Of a DNA stretch of 64,000 nt, positions 55,048 to 62,227 are shown one piece after another. Source of the stretch: Leucobacter chinensis (GTDB taxonomy: Bacteria > Actinomycetota > Actinomycetes > Actinomycetales > Microbacteriaceae); contig NZ_JAHQZR010000006.1 of the NCBI RefSeq assembly GCF_019049105.1, positions 186,001 to 250,000 on the forward strand, written 5' to 3'. The notes below the pieces were generated by a model. The model was not told where the DNA came from, searched no databases, and saw only the letters and a program-made list of their open reading frames with translations. A program made the position numbers and the translations under genes. Each line of letters begins with the position of its first letter. The first letter of the stretch is position 1.

Positions 55048-55076
55048 TTGGTTCTTCGGCGGGTTTCTGCTAAAGT
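55048..55076 (+). promoter_or_regulatory. Promoter of infC-rpmI-rplT
   Basis: TTGGTT (55048-55053), 17-bp spacer, TAAAGT (55071-55076). Transcription start near 55083 leaves a leader of about 200 nt before infC. Confidence 0.7.
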
Positions 55077-55082
55077 AGTGGA

Positions 55083-55280
55083 GGCTCTCGGCGTTCTGCC
55101 GAGATGGAAGAGGAGATTCTCCCACCCGCGCCTCTTATAGGGTACCGGGTTGTTCGCACTCCGTCAGATTCTGACAGCATAAAGGGTGTGGGTGTGGCGG
55201 CGTACGCGCGTGGCTGCTCCGGGTCAATTTTTCCACCTGCGTTAGCAGGAGCCACCGGAACTAGATCTAAGGAGCCCGCG
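55083..55280 (+). promoter_or_regulatory. Structured leader of infC-rpmI-rplT
   Basis: The roughly 200-nt leader contains a CTCGGC/GCCGAG hairpin near 55087-55103 and other GC-rich pairings, ending at AAGGAG (55269-55274). Leaders before infC often mediate L20 autoregulation in other bacteria; the specific motif was not confirmed here. An in-frame ATG at 55104 is rejected as the start. Confidence 0.45.
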
Positions 55281-55889
55281 ATCAGCGAAACCCGCATCAA
55301 CGACCGTATCCGCGTCCCAGAAGTCCGCTTGGTTGGCCCCAAGGGAGACCAGGTGGGCGTGGTGCCGATCGGTACTGCCCTGCGCCTTGCGCAGGAAGCC
55401 GATCTCGATCTCGTCGAGGTTGCCCCGAACTCAAAGCCGCCCGTTGCCAAGATCATGGACTACGGCAAGTACAAGTACGAACAGGCCCAGAAGGCGAAAG
55501 AATCACGCCGCAACCAGGCCAACACTGTGCTTAAAGAGGTTCGCTTTCGTCTGAAGATCGACACGCATGATTACGAAACAAAGTTGAAGCGTGCCGTTGG
55601 TTTTCTCTCGCAGGGCGACAAGGTGAAAGCCATGATTCAGTTTCGAGGCCGCGAGCAGCAGCGCCCCCAGATGGGTGTCGACCTGCTTCACAAATTTGCC
55701 GAAGAGATCGCCGAGTACGGTGTAGTCGAGTCATCGCCCCGCATTGACGGGCGCAACATGGTGATGGTGGTTGCTCCGCTCAAGAACAAATCTGAAGCAA
55801 AAGCAGAGCAGAACGCTCGTCGCGCCGAGGCAAAGGCAGCTCGCCGTGAGACCAAGTCTCACGAGCAAGAAGAGGCCTCAGCCGAGTAA
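55281..55889 (+). CDS. infC: Translation initiation factor IF-3 (ATC start)
   Basis: IF-3 checks the start codon and keeps ribosomal subunits apart. The conserved protein begins [17 protein letters not shown], and the first codon is ATC at 55281, six bases after AAGGAG (55269-55274). infC genes are known for AUU/AUC-type starts, through which IF-3 represses its own translation. The product is 202 residues: N-domain to about 75, linker [20 protein letters not shown]-domain to about 170 and a charged tail. rpmI and rplT follow. Confidence 0.93.
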   Translation: MSETRINDRIRVPEVRLVGPKGDQVGVVPIGTALRLAQEADLDLVEVAPNSKPPVAKIMDYGKYKYEQAQKAKESRRNQANTVLKEVRFRLKIDTHDYETKLKRAVGFLSQGDKVKAMIQFRGREQQRPQMGVDLLHKFAEEIAEYGVVESSPRIDGRNMVMVVAPLKNKSEAKAEQNARRAEAKAARRETKSHEQEEASAE

Positions 55890-55962
55890 AGACTTGAACG
55901 GCCTTGCCGTTCACACACCGTGACCGCGAGTTTCGCGGAGCACACAACACAAGGAGAAACCG

Positions 55963-56160
55963 ATGCCGAAGCAGAAGACCCACTCCGGAGCCAAGAAGCG
56001 TTTCAAGGTCACCGGAACTGGGAAGATCATGAAGCAGCAGGCAGGCATGCGCCACAACCTCGAGGTTAAGGCTTCGAAGCGCAAGCGCCGCCTGAACGCT
56101 GAGACCGTTCTTGCCCCGGGCGATGCGAACCAGGCTAAGCGCCTTCTCGTTCGCAAGTAG
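55963..56160 (+). CDS. rpmI: Ribosomal protein bL35
   Basis: A 65-residue basic protein with the L35 opening [26 protein letters not shown] precedes the ATG. Second gene of infC-rpmI-rplT. Confidence 0.97.
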   Translation: MPKQKTHSGAKKRFKVTGTGKIMKQQAGMRHNLEVKASKRKRRLNAETVLAPGDANQAKRLLVRK

Positions 56161-56197
56161 CACTCGAAGACATCCACACACTTAAAGGAAACACACC

Positions 56198-56581
56198 ATG
56201 GCAAGAGTAAAACGCGCCGTCAACGCTCAGAAGAAGCGTCGCACTACCCTTGAACGCGCCTCGGGATACCGCGGCCAGCGTTCACGCCTGTACCGTAAGG
56301 CGAAGGAGCAGCTGCTCCACTCGCACGTATACAGCTACAACGACCGCCGCAAGAAGAAGGGCGACTTCCGTCGTCTCTGGATTCAGCGCATCAACGCCGG
56401 CGCTCGCGCAAACGGCCTCACCTACAACCGTTTCATCCAGGGCCTCGGCCTCGCGGGTGTTGAGGTTGACCGCCGCATGCTCGCAGAGCTCGCGGTAAAC
56501 GACCAGGCAGCATTCGCCGCCCTCGTTGAGGTTGCCAAGAAGGCTCTTCCCGCCGACACCTCGGCACCGAAGGCCGCGTAA
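56198..56581 (+). CDS. rplT: Ribosomal protein bL20
   Basis: A 127-residue basic protein needed early in 50S assembly. It starts [19 protein letters not shown] and contains [19 protein letters not shown], both typical of L20. In other bacteria L20 represses its own operon by binding the leader. AAAGGAAA precedes the ATG, and a strong terminator follows 22 nt after the stop. Confidence 0.97.
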   Translation: MARVKRAVNAQKKRRTTLERASGYRGQRSRLYRKAKEQLLHSHVYSYNDRRKKKGDFRRLWIQRINAGARANGLTYNRFIQGLGLAGVEVDRRMLAELAVNDQAAFAALVEVAKKALPADTSAPKAA

Positions 56582-56603
56582 CTCACGCCGAATTACGTTT
56601 CTC

Positions 56604-56637
56604 ACTATGCCCCGCACGGTTTCGTGCGGGGCATAGT
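56604..56637 (+). terminator. Terminator after rplT
   Basis: A perfect 14-bp stem (56604-56617 with 56624-56637, 6-nt loop) followed by GCTTT. Confidence 0.85.
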
Positions 56638-56765
56638 GCTTTGTGTGGTGGATCATCGCGTCCCGTGCCCCCTTGCGTCGTCTGCGCCCTTGCCTGCGCC
56701 GGTGGCTGTGTTTTGAAAGGCAGGCCGCTGTGTTTCGAAACATCGGCCGCTGGCACCCTTTCAGC

Positions 56766-56771
56766 TAGGGT
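56766..56771 (+). promoter_or_regulatory. Leaderless -10 box for the SpoU methyltransferase
   Basis: TAGGGT ends 6 nt before the GTG at 56778. Confidence 0.55.
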
Positions 56772-56777
56772 AGATGC

Positions 56778-57584
56778 GTGAACCACGACATTCTTGATAA
56801 CCCCAAAGCCCCACGAATCAAACGCCTCGCTCAGCTGCTGACGAAGAAGCAGCGGGTGATCACCGGAACGTTTCTCGTCGAGGGCCCGCAGGCCGTTGAG
56901 GAACTGCTCGCGCACCGCCCGGCGGAGGCCGAGACGGTCTTCGTGCGGTACGACGGTTCGGGGTTTCCGAACATTGAGCGCCTCGCCGAGGAGCAGGGCG
57001 TCGAGGTCTTGCTCGCAACGCCCCAGGTGATTGCCGCGCTGAGCGACACCGTGACCCCGCAGGGCGTTGTGGCGGTTGCGCGCATGGCCGAGGCTGATCT
57101 CGTGTCAGTGCTCAAGGATGCCAAGCTCGTCGCGATCATGCACGAGGTGCGCGATCCCGGTAACGCCGGAACGGTGCTGCGCGCTGCCGATGCTGCTGGC
57201 GCCGACGCCGTAGTGTTTGCTGGCGAGAGCATCGACCCGTGGAACCCCAAGGTCGTGCGCTCGACGACAGGTTCGCTCTTTCACTTGCCGGTCGTGACCG
57301 GTGTCACGCTCGAAGAAGCCATCGATGCGGCAACCGCGTCGGGGCTCACGACGATCGCCGCCGACGTTCGAGGCGACGACCTGAGCCCGAGCGACGAGTC
57401 GCTCGCAGGCCCGGTCGCCTGGGTCTTCGGCAACGAAGCGCACGGCCTCAGCGAGGCCGACCGTGCTCGCGCCGAGCGCTCGCTGCGCCTGCCGATCTTT
57501 GGGGCCGCAGAGTCGCTCAACCTCGCGACGGCCGCATCGGTGTGCCTGTACACGACGGCTTTCGCGCAGCGGCAGGCTCGCTAG
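56778..57584 (+). CDS. SpoU/TrmH-family RNA 2'-O-methyltransferase
   Basis: A 268-residue methyltransferase with an N-terminal substrate-binding domain (about 1-95) and a SPOUT knot domain. Motif 1 reads MHEVRDPGNAGTVLRAADAAG, motif 2 WVFGNEAHGLS and motif 3 LPIFGAAESLNLATAASV. Relatives between rplT and pheS methylate rRNA (TsnR/RlmB-like); the target base is not deducible. The leaderless GTG is supported by TAGGGT. Confidence 0.92.
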   Translation: MNHDILDNPKAPRIKRLAQLLTKKQRVITGTFLVEGPQAVEELLAHRPAEAETVFVRYDGSGFPNIERLAEEQGVEVLLATPQVIAALSDTVTPQGVVAVARMAEADLVSVLKDAKLVAIMHEVRDPGNAGTVLRAADAAGADAVVFAGESIDPWNPKVVRSTTGSLFHLPVVTGVTLEEAIDAATASGLTTIAADVRGDDLSPSDESLAGPVAWVFGNEAHGLSEADRARAERSLRLPIFGAAESLNLATAASVCLYTTAFAQRQAR

Positions 57585-57955
57585 TCGCCCCTCGGGCTCG
57601 CCCGGGCACGCAATCTGGCGGATCCGCCGCGTTGTTCTGTGCGTGAGCGACGTTTTCGGCGCTCGGCCCTGCGTTGAGCTGCGTTTTTCGGCGGATCGCT
57701 GCGCTTTGTGTGCGTCGCTGCGCTTTTTGTGCGGTTCGGCCTCGCTTTGTGCGGTCTCGGCCGCGGTGCTCGCTCATTTTGGTGCTACTTGACGGAAAGC
57801 AGGGTGTGCGGCGAAAAACACCCTGCTTTCCGTCAAGTAGACGCGAAAAACGCAAACACCGCCTCGCAGCCGGCCCGCGCACATGAAACTGCCCCGGGCA
57901 GGAAACCCCGCCCGGGGCAGTGATCGACCAGACAAGAAGCCGGCCGATCGGGCGC
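57585..57955. repeat. Repeat-rich intergenic region with a perfect 23-bp inverted repeat
   Basis: No credible gene in 371 bp. Positions 57785-57807 and 57818-57840 are perfect 23-bp reverse complements around a 10-nt loop (GCGGCGAAAA). Upstream, 57670-57760 holds degenerate tandem copies of a CGCTGCGCTTTGTGTG-like unit. The region lies between converging genes and may be a mobile palindromic (REP-like) element as well as a terminator. Confidence 0.7.
57888..57921 (-). terminator. Terminator of the DyP-copper cluster
   Basis: A perfect 12-bp stem (57888-57899 with 57910-57921, 10-nt loop) lies 34 nt after the DyP-peroxidase stop on the minus strand, followed there by TTTCATG. Confidence 0.7.
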
Positions 57956-59128
57956 CTACGCCTTGAGCAGCGTCTCGCCGAGCATGCCGCCGGGCTTCCA
58001 ACCGGGCAACACGGCGAAGACGGCCGAGCCGACGTGGGTGATCCACTCGTTCATGATGTCGAGCTCGTCGAGGCGCTTTTGGATCGGCACGAACTGCTTG
58101 AGCGGGTCGGCCTGGAAGCAGACGAACAGGAGGCCCTGCTCGTCGCCGTCGTCGTAGTTCACGGCGCGGCGGTAGATGCGCTCCTTCGGATCTTCTGAGC
58201 GGGCGCGGCGAATGTGCGCGTAGTTCGGGATAACGTGAAAGCCGAGCGAGTCTTTCGCCTCCCAGTCGGGCTCGTCGAATTCCTCTTCGCCGGTGAGCGG
58301 GGCGCCGACCGCGAGGTCGCGGCCCATCGCCTCCTCGCGGGCGCGGCGGTCGACGCGATCCCAGGTCTCGAGCTCCATGCGAATGCGACGAAAGACCATG
58401 GCGGTCCCGCCGGCGAGCCAACCATCAGCAACCCACACGAGCTCGTCGAAGTCGTCGTCTTCGGGCGAAGGGTTCGTCGTGCCATCGACTTGCCCCATAA
58501 GGTTACGCATGGTGCGGTGCTCTGGCTCGGTTCCGCGGGCACGGCGAAAGCCGTCTTGACGCCAGTGCGGATCGGCGAAGGTTCGCACGCTCTTGAGTAG
58601 CATGCGGGCCGCGTGAGCGAGGGTTGTCGGGTCATCGGAGGCGAGCTGCAGCACGAGGTCGCCACCCTCGTAGTCTGGGCTCAGCTCGTCATGCTCGAAG
58701 GCGGGGAGGGGGCCGAGCCACTCTGGCACGGTTGCGCTAGAGACGCGTTTCACGAGCTCGGGACCAACGCCAACCGTTACGGTCAAGAAAGCGGGAAGCT
58801 CGGCAAGCTCGGGCTCGGTGTCAGCGAGCGGTGAACGACCCTCGGTGAGCGCCTCGATGTCTGCAGTGAGAATTCGGAACATGCGCTCGAGTGCCGCAGC
58901 GTCGGTGCTCTTCTTGAGGGTGAACGCGAGGTACCTGAGGTGCGCGGTGGGAGCAGTGGTGATGCCTGCCTGGTGCGGGCCTGTTGCGCTCACGAGCTCT
59001 TCGCCGAACAACCGTTCTTCAGGCGTCCCGCCCGCAAAAAGCGGACGGGACGACGCGGCGAGCACCGCGGGGGCCGAGACCCCCGCGAGTGTCGTACCGA
59101 GCAGAGCGCGCCTCGAGAGGCTAGTCAT
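57956..59128 (-). CDS. Tat-exported DyP-type haem peroxidase
   Basis: A 390-residue dye-decolourising peroxidase related to EfeB/TyrA. The Tat signal SRRALLGTTLAG opens the protein, the distal-site GXXDG motif is GQVDGTTNP (about residue 210), and the proximal haem histidine is probably in NYAHIRRA. ATG 59128 starts the Tat signal; an in-frame extension upstream is rejected. It overlaps the copper-chaperone gene by 8 bp. No EfeU/EfeO iron genes are adjacent, so the context is copper or oxidative stress rather than EfeUOB iron uptake. Confidence 0.9.
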   Translation of the reverse strand: MTSLSRRALLGTTLAGVSAPAVLAASSRPLFAGGTPEERLFGEELVSATGPHQAGITTAPTAHLRYLAFTLKKSTDAAALERMFRILTADIEALTEGRSPLADTEPELAELPAFLTVTVGVGPELVKRVSSATVPEWLGPLPAFEHDELSPDYEGGDLVLQLASDDPTTLAHAARMLLKSVRTFADPHWRQDGFRRARGTEPEHRTMRNLMGQVDGTTNPSPEDDDFDELVWVADGWLAGGTAMVFRRIRMELETWDRVDRRAREEAMGRDLAVGAPLTGEEEFDEPDWEAKDSLGFHVIPNYAHIRRARSEDPKERIYRRAVNYDDGDEQGLLFVCFQADPLKQFVPIQKRLDELDIMNEWITHVGSAVFAVLPGWKPGGMLGETLLKA

Positions 59129-59744
59129 GGCTCTCCTCTGAATGGCTCTCTTCGCCCTCGTGATCGCTGTGGTCACCGTGGTCGCCATGATCTGCGTGCT
59201 CATCGTGGTCAGCGTGTTCGAGATCACCGTAGTCTTCATCGGCGCCCGCGAACTCGCGCACGTCAAGGTCGAGCGTCATGGTCTCACCGTTCGAGAATTC
59301 CAGGGTGAGTGGCAAAACCTCGCCTGGGAGCAGCTCTGAGTCGAGTTCCATGAGCATGATGTGGTGTTCGCCTGGCTCGAGCACGTAGCTTTCTCCCGCG
59401 GGAATCACGAAGCCCCCGTCGATCTCACGCATGATCATCTTGCCGTCAACCATGGTGGTCTCGTGCAGTTCGACAAGGCCAGCGCGAGGTGACGAAGCGC
59501 TCACGAGCGTGACTTCTTCGTCGGAGGTGTTCTTGAGTGTGCCAAACACGCCGCTCATGCCGTCGGCGGCCTTCGCCCAGGGCTCGACGAACTCAATGCC
59601 CGACTCGGTCTTTGCGACATCTTGCTGCGATGCCGCTGGGGCCTTCTCGGTATCTTCGGCCTCTGTCGCGCACGCGGTCAGCGAGAGCGGCAGGGCGAGG
59701 AGCGCTGCGAAGGTGAGGGCACGGGTCGTAAAGGTCTTATTCAT
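59121..59744 (-). CDS. PCuAC copper-chaperone lipoprotein with His-rich tail
   Basis: A lipoprotein (lipobox LSLTAC) with the PCuAC/DUF461 domain: VEPWAKAADGMSGVFGTL, HETTMVDGKMIMREIDGGF and EPGEHHIMLMEL contain the H(M)x10Mx21HxM-type Cu(I) ligands. The C-terminal 30 residues are a HADHDEHADHGDHGDHSD-type histidine/aspartate tail for extra metal binding. ATG 59744 is taken as the start (207 residues); an ATG four codons upstream is possible. It delivers copper to cytochrome oxidase in relatives. Confidence 0.88.
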   Translation of the reverse strand: MNKTFTTRALTFAALLALPLSLTACATEAEDTEKAPAASQQDVAKTESGIEFVEPWAKAADGMSGVFGTLKNTSDEEVTLVSASSPRAGLVELHETTMVDGKMIMREIDGGFVIPAGESYVLEPGEHHIMLMELDSELLPGEVLPLTLEFSNGETMTLDLDVREFAGADEDYGDLEHADHDEHADHGDHGDHSDHEGEESHSEESHD

Positions 59745-59822
59745 AAGAGGTGTCATCCTTGAAAATGGTGCTGCCTATAGCCCGCACGGTTAGCGTGCGG
59801 GTGGCAAAGAAAAAAATAATAA

Positions 59823-60485
59823 CTAGAGTGAGCGTTTGCTCTTGCGCCAAAACATCACACCGGCGAGCACGACGATGCCCACTCCGGCAACGGCCATTCC
59901 GGTGATGGCGACGGGGGAGAGCTGTGACGCATTGTCTTCGCTCTTCTCAGCGTCACCCTCGTCGGCCTGGCTCTCTTCTTGGTCGGCTCCGGCTGAGGCC
60001 GTTTTCTCTTGTAGCGCGGTGAGATCATCGCTCGTCACATCGCCCACACCGAAGAAAAACTCTCCGGCAATGCGGTGTCCATCGCTTGAAACGACCGTCC
60101 ACACGGCGCGGTATGCGCCATCGTCGAGGTCGCCGAGCGTGAGCACAGCGTCGCGGCCAGTGACCTCAGGAAACCCGAAGTCGAGGTCGTTCCCGTCGGC
60201 GTCGCTGACGGTGATGATGCTCGTGCCGGTGCCCGCATCAAGCAGCTCGTTGTTGTACGAGAGCGTGATGGTTTCGGGTAAGGAGTCGAGAATCTCGCCG
60301 TTGTGCGGTGTCTGGTCAACGAGCACGTCGTGCGCGTTGGCTTGTGACTGGCCGAACAGGAACATTGCGGGAATGAGTGCGAGTGTGAGCGCGGTGAGTA
60401 CCATCGTGCGCACTGAGAGCAGCCGAGCTGCGAGGCCCCGGTTGCCCGGGTGTCGTAGAGCGGGGTGCTTCATAGTCATCGTCAT
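59823..60485 (-). CDS. copC: CopC-domain copper-resistance protein
   Basis: A 220-residue protein: a long basic N-terminus and signal helix (about 26-50), with mature AHDVLVDQTPHNGEILDS placing the N-terminal Cu(II)-binding histidine immediately after the signal cleavage site. The CopC beta-sandwich ends VVSSDGHRIAGEFFFGVG. A C-terminal helix (about 193-213) tethers it to the membrane, the YobA/CopC actinobacterial layout. No CopD is adjacent. It is 10 bp from the next gene upstream. Confidence 0.92.
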   Translation of the reverse strand: MTMTMKHPALRHPGNRGLAARLLSVRTMVLTALTLALIPAMFLFGQSQANAHDVLVDQTPHNGEILDSLPETITLSYNNELLDAGTGTSIITVSDADGNDLDFGFPEVTGRDAVLTLGDLDDGAYRAVWTVVSSDGHRIAGEFFFGVGDVTSDDLTALQEKTASAGADQEESQADEGDAEKSEDNASQLSPVAITGMAVAGVGIVVLAGVMFWRKSKRSL

Positions 60486-60495
60486 GCTTGAGTCC

Positions 60496-61125
60496 TTAAG
60501 AGAGTTGAAGGGTGCAAGAACCGTTCAACTCGGGAGGGCCTCGGTGTGTGATGTGAAAAGCGAGACGGGTTGAATGAAGCGTGGCTGGTACCGACTGCGT
60601 CTTGGCGACGGTGGCACGCGGAATGAACGAGGCCTGTAGCTGCCCCATGGGCCAGAGCACGCGGGTGAGTACCCTTGCGAGCCTGGTGAGGGCAACGTCA
60701 CCGTGGCGAATGAGAACGACGGTAATGACTGCGGCAACACCGTGTGAGAGCCACATCGCAATGTCGGCGCCAGCCTGTGCGGGAATAACCGGCACGAATG
60801 ACTGGACCATACCGAAGTGCTCGGCGTGGGCGGGAAGCGGCTCATTGGGGCCGCCACTCGAGACACCGAGGTAGACGAAAATCCAGTGGAAGATCGCTTG
60901 AGCGGCAGCGATCGCCGAGAACGTGCCGGCGATGCCAAAGCGCTTATTCGTGAGGAATAGAGTGAGTGGCAGGGCCAAGATGGTGGCGCCGGCGAACGAA
61001 ATAACCGCCGGAGTATTACCGCCTGCGAGTACGTGCGAGAGCGCCGCAACAAAAACGGCAGAGAACGACACAATGAAGGCGCGGGCTACCCGTGCCTTGC
61101 GTTCGTTCTGGCGTACCTCACTCAC
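60496..61125 (-). CDS. Uncharacterised membrane protein of the copper cluster
   Basis: A 209-residue protein with about five to six helices and several membrane-proximal histidines (LSHVLAGG, AIFHWIFVYLG, WLSHGVAAV). The GTG at 61125 is chosen because TATACT (61138-61133) is 7 nt upstream on the minus strand, giving a leaderless start; an ATG nine codons upstream lies before that promoter. It opens the copC/PCuAC/DyP operon. Function unknown, possibly copper transfer. Confidence 0.75.
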   Translation of the reverse strand: MSEVRQNERKARVARAFIVSFSAVFVAALSHVLAGGNTPAVISFAGATILALPLTLFLTNKRFGIAGTFSAIAAAQAIFHWIFVYLGVSSGGPNEPLPAHAEHFGMVQSFVPVIPAQAGADIAMWLSHGVAAVITVVLIRHGDVALTRLARVLTRVLWPMGQLQASFIPRATVAKTQSVPATLHSTRLAFHITHRGPPELNGSCTLQLS

Positions 61126-61132
61126 GCTCTCC

Positions 61133-61180
61133 AGTATACGTGCAACGTGCACCGAGATCTGAGTGAGAGCCTTGTAGAAT
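61133..61180. promoter_or_regulatory. Divergent leaderless promoters (copper cluster / pheS)
   Basis: Minus-strand TATACT (61138-61133) ends 7 nt before GTG 61125. Plus-strand TAGAAT (61175-61180) ends 6 nt before GTG 61187. Confidence 0.6.
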
Positions 61181-61186
61181 AGCCTT

Positions 61187-62227
61187 GTGTCAGAAGTGAA
61201 TCCAATTCAGGCTGAGGCCGTAGACGAGGCGACCCAAGCGGCCCTCGATGCGGTGGCTCAGGCCTCGTCAACGTCAGAGCTCAAACAGGTACGTCAGCAG
61301 CACCTCGGCGAGCAATCACCCATCGCGCAGCTGAACTCGCAAATGCGCTCGGTACCGAAAGAGGAGAAGGCCCAGACGGGCAAGATTCTCGGTATCGCAC
61401 GCGGCAAAATCGAGGGCGCTTTCAAAGCCCGCGAAGCGATTATCGGCGAAGAAGAAGCACGCCAGCGACTCATCGACGAGACTGTCGACGTCACCGCTGC
61501 GCCCGTGCGCGGCCGCATCGGTCGTCGTCACCCGCTCGCGCAACTGCAAGACCGCATCGCTGACATCTTCGTCGGCATGGGGTGGGAGGTCGCAGAGGGC
61601 CCCGAGCTCGAACACGAGTGGTTTAACTTTGACGCACTGAACTTTGACCCAGATCACCCGGCCAGGGCAATGCAAGACACCTTCTTTGTTGAGCCGGCCG
61701 ATCGCCACCTCTTGCTGCGTACCCACACCTCACCGGTGCAGATTCGTTCGCTGCTCGAGCGCGACCTCCCGGTGTACGTGATTGCTCCGGGCCAGGTGTA
61801 CCGCACCGATGAGCTCGACGCGACGCACACCCCGGTCTTTCACCAGGTTGAGGGCATCGCGATCGACCGCGGTCTGACGATGGCTCACCTGCGCGGCACG
61901 CTCGAACACCTTGCGCGTCAGATGTTCGGCGAAGAGGCGAAGATTCGCCTTCGCCCGAACTTCTTCCCGTTCACCGAACCATCGGCCGAACTCGACATTT
62001 GGCACCCCGCGGCAAAGGGTGGGCCACAGTGGATCGAGTGGGGTGGTTGCGGCATGGTCGATCCACAGGTCCTTCGCGCCGCAGGCATCGACCCCGACGA
62101 ATACCAGGGCTTTGCGTTTGGCATGGGCATTGAGCGTACCCTGCAGTTTCGCAACGATATTAGTGACATGCGTGACATGGTTGAGGGCGATGTTCGCTTC
62201 ACCCAGCAGTTCGGAGGTTTGGTGTAA
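61187..62227 (+). CDS. pheS: Phenylalanyl-tRNA synthetase alpha subunit
   Basis: A 346-residue class II synthetase subunit: an N-terminal coiled coil (about 1-85), motif 2 containing GQVYRTDELDATHTPVFHQVEG and motif 3 GFAFGMGIERTLQFR. Forms (alpha-beta)2 with PheT. The leaderless GTG is set by TAGAAT. pheT starts immediately after its stop codon. Confidence 0.97.
   Translation: MSEVNPIQAEAVDEATQAALDAVAQASSTSELKQVRQQHLGEQSPIAQLNSQMRSVPKEEKAQTGKILGIARGKIEGAFKAREAIIGEEEARQRLIDETVDVTAAPVRGRIGRRHPLAQLQDRIADIFVGMGWEVAEGPELEHEWFNFDALNFDPDHPARAMQDTFFVEPADRHLLLRTHTSPVQIRSLLERDLPVYVIAPGQVYRTDELDATHTPVFHQVEGIAIDRGLTMAHLRGTLEHLARQMFGEEAKIRLRPNFFPFTEPSAELDIWHPAAKGGPQWIEWGGCGMVDPQVLRAAGIDPDEYQGFAFGMGIERTLQFRNDISDMRDMVEGDVRFTQQFGGLV

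Noticed and set aside
55104-55280. ATG-initiated extension of infC
   Set aside because: It would translate the structured leader and has no homology; a well-spaced AAGGAG and family homology begin at ATC 55281.
57585-57955. Small coding frames on both strands of the repeat-rich gap
   Set aside because: They are translations of the inverted repeat and tandem units; composition is arginine-rich shadow sequence, with no start signals.
59781-59801. Inverted repeat between copC and the PCuAC gene as a terminator
   Set aside because: On the transcribed (minus) strand the T-rich tract precedes the stem rather than following it, so it does not fit an intrinsic terminator.
57956-60485. EfeUOB iron-uptake operon
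   Set aside because: Only the DyP (EfeB-like) member is present; the neighbours are copper proteins and no EfeU or EfeO gene is found.
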